Below are positions 58,702 to 64,000 of a stretch of DNA of 64,000 nucleotides, piece after piece. This DNA is from CAYPHY01 sp964410625 (GTDB lineage: Bacteria > Chloroflexota > Anaerolineae > Promineifilales > Promineifilaceae), in contig CAYPHY010000023.1 of assembly GCA_964410625.1 (NCBI GenBank), forward strand, positions 9,576 to 73,575. Reading direction: 5' to 3'. The notes beneath the pieces are model-generated. The model worked only from the letters and a program-made list of their open reading frames with translations. It did no database searches and was not told the origin of the DNA. A program made the position numbers and the translations under genes. How positions within the stretch are numbered: position 1 is the first letter of the stretch; every line of letters starts with the position of its first letter.

Positions 58702-59839
58702 ATCTCTTTAATACTTTTAAGATGTCGTCGGCGTAGGTCTGGAAGCGCCAGGGGCCGAGGACGTTGAGTTGTTCTAGCTCAGCCAATGTCTTCGGGTTGG
58801 CTTGGGCGATTGCCCACAACGTTTCCCGGCCGACAATCACATCTGACTCGACACCTCGCGCCCGACCGCGCTCCTTGCGCCAGGTATGCAGCCGTTCATA
58901 GCGATTGAGCACACTTTCTGGCGGCCGTTTCGCGCGTGGCGGCGGGACGGGCGGCGGCGCGTGGCGGCTCTCATGGATGACTTCTAATAGGCGTTGGCCG
59001 TAACGCTGCACTTGCCCGCGCGTCATGCCGTGAATCCGCTCTATATCCGCCAGGCGGGTTGGGGCCGCCTGTACCAGGTCCAGCAACGTCCGGTCGCCAA
59101 ACACCTTAAAGATGGGCAGGTTTCGCCGCCGCGCTTCCTCATTGCGGTAAATATGCAACGCCCGCGCCATCGCCTGTTCATGCGGCGCAAGGTCGCCCAC
59201 GCCCGTGATTCCCCAGAAGCTCTCCGGATCAAAGCCGTTATCGGGCAGGCGTACCGCACTCTGTTCGGCAAAAATCTCGGCTGCCTCCTCCCAATACCCC
59301 TTCGCTCGCAATTCCTCGGCCAAACGGTCACGGAGCATGGGCAGGTAGTGGGTGTCGAGATGGGCATAGGCCAATTGCGCGGGAGACAGCGGCCGTTTGC
59401 ACCAGTTCGACTTTTGGTACCGCTTGTCCAATTGCACCTGGAAAAACTGTTCGAGTAAATTGGCTAATCCAACCTGGTTATAACCGAGGATGCGTGCCGC
59501 CCACATCGTGTCAAACAGATGATGCAAGTGCCAGCCATAGTCACGCTTGAGTAAGATCAAGTCATATTCGGCCGCGTGGAATATTTTTTCGACGGCCGAA
59601 TCGTGGATCAACTCCCCCAGCCCACTCAAATCCTCGACCGCCAAGGGATCAACGATGAAGTCTCGTTCAGCAATCGTGATCTGGATCAGGCAGGCCCGTT
59701 CGCGATAGGCAAACATCGAATTGGCTTCCAGATCAATCGCCAATCTAGGCGCTTGTCGCAACTGTCGCAAACATTTTTCCCAGGCAAGAGGGCTGGCGAC
59801 GAGGGTAAAAGGAGCGGCCACCGGATTACGCTTACCCAT
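58700..59839 (-). CDS. Ribonuclease D with two HRDC domains
   Basis: 3'-5' exonuclease that trims tRNA and other small RNAs. DEDD-type catalytic residues: Asp and Glu in LAIDLEANSMFAY, Asp in FHAAEYDLILLKRDY, and Asp plus Tyr (DEDDy) in YAHLDTHYLPMLRDRL. Two HRDC domains follow: EEARRRNLPIFKVFGDRTLLDLVQAAPTRLADI and ERLHTWRKERGRARGVESDVIVGRETLWAIAQANPKTL. E. coli RNase D also has two. 379 residues. The ATG at 59839 fits the domain start; an earlier in-frame ATG at 59917 is in sequence without family match. Confidence 0.88.
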   Translation of the reverse strand: MGKRNPVAAPFTLVASPLAWEKCLRQLRQAPRLAIDLEANSMFAYRERACLIQITIAERDFIVDPLAVEDLSGLGELIHDSAVEKIFHAAEYDLILLKRDYGWHLHHLFDTMWAARILGYNQVGLANLLEQFFQVQLDKRYQKSNWCKRPLSPAQLAYAHLDTHYLPMLRDRLAEELRAKGYWEEAAEIFAEQSAVRLPDNGFDPESFWGITGVGDLAPHEQAMARALHIYRNEEARRRNLPIFKVFGDRTLLDLVQAAPTRLADIERIHGMTRGQVQRYGQRLLEVIHESRHAPPPVPPPRAKRPPESVLNRYERLHTWRKERGRARGVESDVIVGRETLWAIAQANPKTLAELEQLNVLGPWRFQTYADDILKVLKR

Positions 59840-59926
59840 CTTACTCAGCTCTCGTTCGCGGCGCTTACCGCTTGTCGATCGGTTCACCGCGGCCGTCCTC
59901 CGTAGCGGCAGGCACAAAAGCTGCCG

Positions 59927-60886
59927 TCATGATTGTCCCAATTCATAACGCCGGTACCACTCCCAAAATTGATGCAGGCCGTCAGTGACGGAAACGCTAG
60001 GGTTATAGTCGAGCAAGCGGCGGGCTTTGCTGATGTCGGCTTCGTTGCGTACGAAGTCGGCCGCCAGCCGTGGCGTCGAGACCACATTGGCCGTCTTGCC
60101 GCTTAGCTCCTCCATGATCTCCACAAAATCTTTCAGCAACACCGGTTCGCCCCGGCCGAGGTTGATGATCTCATAGCCCAACGGCCGGTCCAACGCCGCC
60201 ACAATCCCACTAACGATGTCCTCCACAAATGTCCAATCGCGGTACATCTGTCCCCCATCATAGAGCGGGATTTCGCGTCCTTTGGCGATGCTGTCAGCCA
60301 GTAGATAGGCCATCATGTCCGGGCGGCCGCTGGGGCCATAGACGGTGAAAAAGCGCAGGGCGGTAAAGTTGAAGTTAAAAAGATGATGGTAGCTATAGCC
60401 GAGGATTTCGGCCGCCCGTTTGGCGGCCGCATAGGGTTGCAGCGGCCGGTCACAGGGGTCTGTCTCTACAAAGGGGATTTGCGTCGTATTGCCATAGACT
60501 GAGGAGGTGGAAGCAAATACAAAGTTGCCAACCTGTGTTGCTCGTGCCGCATCCATCAAATGTTGCGTGCCATTGAGGTCTACCTCGACATAGAGCGCGG
60601 GGTTCGCCACTGCATTTCGCACCCCGGCCAACGCCGCCAGATGGGCAACCGCATCGAACTGCTGCCCCTCAAAGAGCGAGAACAGTCGCGGCCGGTCGCG
60701 CACATCCGCCTCGACCATGCAGAAGTTGTCATATGCTTCCAGTTTGCGCTGGTTGGCCCGCTTTCGCGCCGGATCATAATAGTCGTTAAAATTGTCGAGG
60801 CCGACAACCTGATCACCACGTTGCGCCAATCGCCCCGCCAAATGGCTCCCAATAAATCCGGCCGCTCCCGTTACAAGTACTTTCAA
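59927..60886 (-). CDS. NAD-dependent nucleotide-sugar epimerase/dehydratase
   Basis: Extended SDR with the NAD motif GAAGFIGSHLAGRL, Ser in FASTSSVYGN and YAAAKRA as the catalytic pair. The order LDNFNDYYDPARKRAN and TVYGPSGRPDMMAYLLADSIAKGREIPLYDGGQMYRDWTFVEDIVSG is close to UDP-glucuronate 4-epimerases, which interconvert UDP-glucuronate and UDP-galacturonate. Other sugars cannot be excluded. 319 residues. A word-repeat hairpin separates it from recJ. Confidence 0.85.
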   Translation of the reverse strand: MKVLVTGAAGFIGSHLAGRLAQRGDQVVGLDNFNDYYDPARKRANQRKLEAYDNFCMVEADVRDRPRLFSLFEGQQFDAVAHLAALAGVRNAVANPALYVEVDLNGTQHLMDAARATQVGNFVFASTSSVYGNTTQIPFVETDPCDRPLQPYAAAKRAAEILGYSYHHLFNFNFTALRFFTVYGPSGRPDMMAYLLADSIAKGREIPLYDGGQMYRDWTFVEDIVSGIVAALDRPLGYEIINLGRGEPVLLKDFVEIMEELSGKTANVVSTPRLAADFVRNEADISKARRLLDYNPSVSVTDGLHQFWEWYRRYELGQS

Positions 60887-60904
60887 ACTTCGTTTCCTTC
60901 ATTT

Positions 60905-60976
60905 GGTAATCGGTAAACAGTGATCGGTGAACGGTAGAAAGCGAACCGATTACCGATCACGGCTCACCGTTTACCG
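60905..60976. repeat. Word-repeat hairpin (gtaatcggtaaacagtgatcgg class) at the recJ end
   Basis: The left arm ggtaatcggtaaacagtgat with cggtgaacggta pairs with the right arm accgattaccgatcacggct with caccgtttaccgtc. The last recJ codons (ETVNGEP) and stop lie in the right arm. Confidence 0.82.
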
Positions 60977-62747
60977 TCTCTGCCAAAGACGGCCGTAAAT
61001 CCTCAACAACCAACTGTAAATTGGACTTACCCTGCCACTTATTGACGTTAATCGTATAGATCAGGTCAATATAGGGAGGTAGATGGTTGCCCCACGCCCC
61101 CTGGCGGAAAGCAATGGCCGGGAATGCCTGCCGGTCACCGTACCGGCCACCCGAACCATTTCCTAGAAAAAGCTGTAAATGGGCCAACTCTTGCCCCACC
61201 TGGCGATGACTCAGCACCCTGACGCCGCGACTGAGAAAGCGGGGGACGGGGTTCTCCTGGCCCGTCGGCTCCAGTTGAGCCAACGTCTCTTGCAGCGCCC
61301 AATCTACATCGCCGAGGCTGATTTCGGCATCGGCCGTAATCGAAGGTCGCAAATCCTTCCCCTCCAATTCTGAAGCGGCAAACTCCATCAGCCGCGTCTG
61401 AAATTCGGGCAGGTTCTCGTTGCGAATCGTAAAGCCCGCTGCCTGGGCATGGCCGCCATAGCGCACCAGCAGATCGCCCACCTGGTCAAGCGCATGGGTA
61501 ATGTTGAATTCGGGAATCGAACGACAAGAGCCGCGACTCTCTTCTTCGCCATGCTCCATGATGATCGTCGGCCGGTAATGCCTTTCTGCCAACCGCCCGG
61601 CCACCAACCCGACGATGCCGGAGCGAAATTCGCTGTCACTGGCGATGATAATCGGCACATCACCATCCACCTGCTCTTCCGCTTTAGCACACAGGGTATG
61701 GGTCAGCTTTTGCCGTTCGCGGTTGAGGTCGTTCAGCCGTTGCGCCAATTCGCGGGCGGTGTGGTGGTTGTTGGCGGCGAGCAGCCTGGCCGCATCGTAG
61801 GCATGGGCCAGACGGCCGGCGGCGTTAATGCGGGGGCCAAGCGCGAAGGCGATGGATTCGGCCGAAATACCTCCCGGCTCCAACGCCGCCACCTTCAACA
61901 AGGCAGCAACTCCCGGCCGCCTTACCTCGTTCAGAACCCTTAGTCCATCCGCCACCAGCAGCCGGTTCTCCCCCACCAATGGCGCTAAATCCGCCACCGT
62001 CCCCAACGCTACCAGATCGAGCAGTCCCTGTTCATCAAATTTGGATTGCAGATCGCCGATTGCGGAATCCCCATTGCTACCTGCTACCTGCCACTTGCCA
62101 CTCGCCTCGCGCAACGCCTGCGCCAACTTGTAAGCAATTCCCACCCCGGCCAACATCTTTTCCGGGTATTGGCAGTCGGGGCGTTTGGGGTTGATCACGG
62201 CCGTAGCCGGGGGCAGATCACGGCCGAGGCTATGATGGTCGGTGACGATAATATCCAGACCAATCGCACGGGCATGGGCGGTCTCGACCGGCGAACGGAT
62301 GCCACAGTCTACGCTGATGATCAGATTCGCGCCCTTTTGTTTCAGGTTGGTTAGCGAATCACAATTGAGGCCATACCCTTCATCCACACGGTCGGGGATA
62401 TAGGGCCACACCTGGCGGCGATCAAAGCCAATCGCCCGCAACGCTTCGGTCAGCAACACCGTTGCCGTCACGCCGTCGGCATCAAAGTCGCCATAGACGA
62501 CGACGATCTCCTCGTCGCGCATCGCCTGTTGGATGCGGGCAACGGCCGCTTCCATCCCTGCCAGCAGGAAGGGATCACGTGACTCAAGGTAGTGGCCTTC
62601 AAGGAAGGCTTGTGCCTGGGCTTCGGCCGTCAGTCCGCGATTAAATAGCACCTGGCGCAGGATCGGGTGAATAGACTCTAATTCGTTGACCGTGGCTTTG
62701 GGGCGAACATTCCAGCGGTAGCTGGGAATCATAGGTGGACGATTCAT
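60957..62747 (-). CDS. recJ: Single-stranded-DNA-specific exonuclease RecJ
   Basis: 5'-3' ssDNA exonuclease used in recombination and repair. The DHH motifs are complete: YGDFDADGVTA, ISVDCGIRSPVETAHA, VTDHHSLGRDLPPATAVINPKRPD, and the DHHA1 motif region GPRINAAGRLAHAYDAARLL, with YGGHAQAAGFTI near the end. 596 residues. Residues about 215-237 (DNA 62040-62108) form an insert of repeat words (EASGKWQVAGSNGDSAIGDL) between two conserved blocks. The C-terminal residues come from a word-repeat hairpin. The -10 box lies eight bases before the ATG at 62747. Confidence 0.93.
   Translation of the reverse strand: MNRPPMIPSYRWNVRPKATVNELESIHPILRQVLFNRGLTAEAQAQAFLEGHYLESRDPFLLAGMEAAVARIQQAMRDEEIVVVYGDFDADGVTATVLLTEALRAIGFDRRQVWPYIPDRVDEGYGLNCDSLTNLKQKGANLIISVDCGIRSPVETAHARAIGLDIIVTDHHSLGRDLPPATAVINPKRPDCQYPEKMLAGVGIAYKLAQALREASGKWQVAGSNGDSAIGDLQSKFDEQGLLDLVALGTVADLAPLVGENRLLVADGLRVLNEVRRPGVAALLKVAALEPGGISAESIAFALGPRINAAGRLAHAYDAARLLAANNHHTARELAQRLNDLNRERQKLTHTLCAKAEEQVDGDVPIIIASDSEFRSGIVGLVAGRLAERHYRPTIIMEHGEEESRGSCRSIPEFNITHALDQVGDLLVRYGGHAQAAGFTIRNENLPEFQTRLMEFAASELEGKDLRPSITADAEISLGDVDWALQETLAQLEPTGQENPVPRFLSRGVRVLSHRQVGQELAHLQLFLGNGSGGRYGDRQAFPAIAFRQGAWGNHLPPYIDLIYTINVNKWQGKSNLQLVVEDLRPSLAETVNGEP
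62040..62108. repeat. Word-repeat insert inside recJ
   Basis: On the plus strand: gattgcagatcgccgattgc, ggaatccccattg, then ctacctgctacctgccactt with gccactcgcc. The words match intergenic copies (gcggaatgcggatt; tggcaagtggcagg) and the insert at 14039-14086. It translates in frame within RecJ. Confidence 0.75.
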
Positions 62748-62755
62748 CACCGCTT

Positions 62756-62761
62756 ATAATA
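62756..62761 (-). promoter_or_regulatory. -10 box, leaderless start of recJ
   Basis: TATTAT on the minus strand, eight bases before the ATG at 62747. Confidence 0.45.
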
Positions 62762-62840
62762 GCACGGATTATCTAAAAGGAAAAACAACGTATAAACGGC
62801 GGCCGTGTTATGGTATTATTACAGGACGGAAACACTTCGC

Positions 62841-63191
62841 ATGTATAGAAGACTTGAGATCCTTCACCCGGAAATAAACTACACCTTCCACGGCCGTGTA
62901 CAAAAAGTACCCGCAGAAAAATTGGGGATTATGGGCGCGGCCGATACATCGTGGGCTGAAGTTTTGCGTGGGCCAAATAAATCAATCCCCTCGAATACCC
63001 GCTTCTTTTTCACTGAAAAGGGCTGGGAGGAAGTCGGCCGTCATACCGTCGCTGGTTGCAAGCAGCAAGGACAGCATGTTAAAGTGATAGCGGTCAAAGA
63101 AAGTTCGGTGAACGTCGTATGGGGTGATGAGTATGAGGTCGCTGTGCAACCCAAGCGATCCCGCTCGCGTAAAAATCGCTGGTACTACTGA
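62841..63191 (+). CDS. Hypothetical protein
   Basis: A 116-residue basic protein with no family that I recognise. It has Trp/Phe-rich segments FHGRVQKVPAEKLGIMGAADTSWAEV and FFFTEKGWEEVGRHTVAGCKQQGQ, and ends in a Lys/Arg-rich tail (QPKRSRSRKNRWYY), suggesting nucleic-acid contact. The start at 62841 (ATG) is preferred over the GTG at 62805, which lies next to a TATTAT element. It overlaps tail-to-tail by seven bases with the phosphopantetheinyl transferase gene. Confidence 0.55.
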   Translation: MYRRLEILHPEINYTFHGRVQKVPAEKLGIMGAADTSWAEVLRGPNKSIPSNTRFFFTEKGWEEVGRHTVAGCKQQGQHVKVIAVKESSVNVVWGDEYEVAVQPKRSRSRKNRWYY

Positions 63192-63916
63192 TAGTACTCC
63201 TGAGGCACACCTTGGGTGACGAAGGTCAATGCAAAGTCGTCAAACACTCGCCACCAACCGGTTAGCGGCCGTTCCTCCACTCCTACTTCCCATTGAATCG
63301 CAAAGGGTGTCCAATCATCCGGTGGGGCTGTAACCGGCTGAATCAGGCAGGATAGCGTGCGTGTGTCTTGCCGCAGGCCAACTCGCAACGCCTTCAGCAC
63401 CGCTTCTTTTGCGCTCCAGATGGCGGTTGTGTGGAGCGGCCGCAATCCCTCCGCTGTTTGTTCGAGCAATTCGTTTTCGGCCGCTGTCAGATATGCCTCA
63501 ATAAATTCCATAATCCGCTCATCCACCCGCTCCACATCCGCCCCCAACGGCCAGTCGGCGCGTTCGACAAGCGTGCAAAAGGCCATATCGGCCGAGTGGC
63601 TGATCGAGATCGTACAAGCGAAGTTGTCTGGCGGGTTCTCCCAAATTACCTCCGGCGAACCATCGGGGCGGCCGAGAATAGAAAAGGAGGTCAATGGAAG
63701 CAATTGGCCGGTCTTTTCTCGAATGACCTGTTGGATGAGGTGTTTGGCGGTGTAGCGGCCGAGGAGCCAATCCTGGCGACGTTTGTCGGTTCTTAAGTTA
63801 GTGTAAGTGTCATTTTCTGTCTCACTAAGCAAATTGCTAAGAGAAGGATGTATGGCGGATACGGCCGAAGATGTATGGAGCGACCAATACAGATTATTCT
63901 CCGATAAAAATTGCAC
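63185..63916 (-). CDS. 4'-phosphopantetheinyl transferase (Sfp-like)
   Basis: Attaches phosphopantetheine to acyl or peptidyl carrier proteins. Core motifs: ISHSADMAFCTLV, PLGADVERVDERIMEF with the metal Asp and Glu, and IWSAKEAVLKALRVGL with the catalytic KEA region. 243 residues, the Sfp-type length, suited to secondary-metabolite or broad carrier proteins. The start is GTG at 63916, with aggaga nine bases upstream. No carrier-protein gene is adjacent. Confidence 0.87.
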   Translation of the reverse strand: MQFLSENNLYWSLHTSSAVSAIHPSLSNLLSETENDTYTNLRTDKRRQDWLLGRYTAKHLIQQVIREKTGQLLPLTSFSILGRPDGSPEVIWENPPDNFACTISISHSADMAFCTLVERADWPLGADVERVDERIMEFIEAYLTAAENELLEQTAEGLRPLHTTAIWSAKEAVLKALRVGLRQDTRTLSCLIQPVTAPPDDWTPFAIQWEVGVEERPLTGWWRVFDDFALTFVTQGVPQEYYQ

Positions 63917-64000
63917 ACTATTGTTTCTCCTAAAATTTTCTTTTTGGGGATAGTGTAACGTTGTTTCTGTAAAAGTTGGCTGGGGTAGGCCATGAGGTAT

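Overview
The window is bacterial chromosome, roughly 57% GC by eye, with short gaps, about 57 protein genes, one tRNA gene and no rRNA, phage, IS or CRISPR. The gene repertoire points to a member of the Chloroflexota, probably near Anaerolineae/Promineifilum-like filamentous heterotrophs. The supporting features are lipoproteins with Thr/Pro- or Glu-rich linkers after the lipobox, a bacterial translin homologue behind a DUF3467 gene, NfeD plus flotillin, a MoxR/VWA pair, a baeRF-type release-factor-like protein, and very many copies of the hexamer CGGCCG. This assignment is inference; no rRNA or other marker gene is present to fix it.

Layout. 1-2433: end of an ABC-2 permease and a co-oriented membrane/coiled-coil protein. 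2446-9423: a minus-strand run with a uracil-DNA glycosylase-like protein, a baeRF-like protein, an HtrA lipoprotein protease, a PPi-type phosphofructokinase and a duplicated phosphofructokinase whose second half has lost catalytic residues. 9982-13680: a secreted beta-propeller lipoprotein and an M23 peptidase, poor in CGGCCG. 13730-20356: gamma-glutamylcyclotransferase fold, tRNA-Arg(CCT), RsgA, EtfAB, a MazEF-like toxin-antitoxin pair, a hydroxyproline dehydratase and a four-helix-bundle protein. 20578-25854: DnaK, NfeD, flotillin, GalE. 25955-29430: a THUMP methyltransferase, XdhC, DinB and a nucleotidyltransferase. 29599-33840: an accessory segment with an AT-rich GmrSD-like restriction gene, an FAD monooxygenase and a double SnoaL-like protein. 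34146-37234: VWA/MoxR and an SDR. 37335-43802: META lipoprotein, sulfurtransferase, MalQ, GlgA and an MGDG-synthase-like glycosyltransferase. 43855-44662: a second toxin-antitoxin pair. 44910-51159: an amino-sugar locus (ROK repressor, ROK kinase, solute-binding lipoprotein, NagA, SIS-domain isomerase/deaminase). 51211-63916: kinase, DUF3467/translin, MiaB, Uma2, Kbl, DUF3267, beta-CASP nuclease, RNase D, epimerase, RecJ, a small hypothetical protein and a phosphopantetheinyl transferase.

The genes fit a carbohydrate- and amino-acid-using heterotroph. Glycogen synthesis and breakdown (GlgA, MalQ) and two phosphofructokinases with different predicted phosphoryl donors serve glycolysis. The amino-sugar locus feeds fructose-6-phosphate into the same pathway. 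Kbl and the hydroxyproline dehydratase indicate amino-acid catabolism, and EtfAB passes electrons onward.

The most unusual signal is not a gene. At most gene ends there are hairpins built from degenerate, self-repeating short words (for example gtaatcggt, ggcagttgg, gaaggctga, gagattggg). The same words appear in frame inside at least four coding sequences and supply the last codons of others. Alongside these are a CGGCCG highly iterated palindrome, several independent inverted-repeat element families, a candidate structured RNA at 39031-39152, and a set of genes whose -10 box lies 6-10 bases before the start codon, suggesting leaderless mRNAs.
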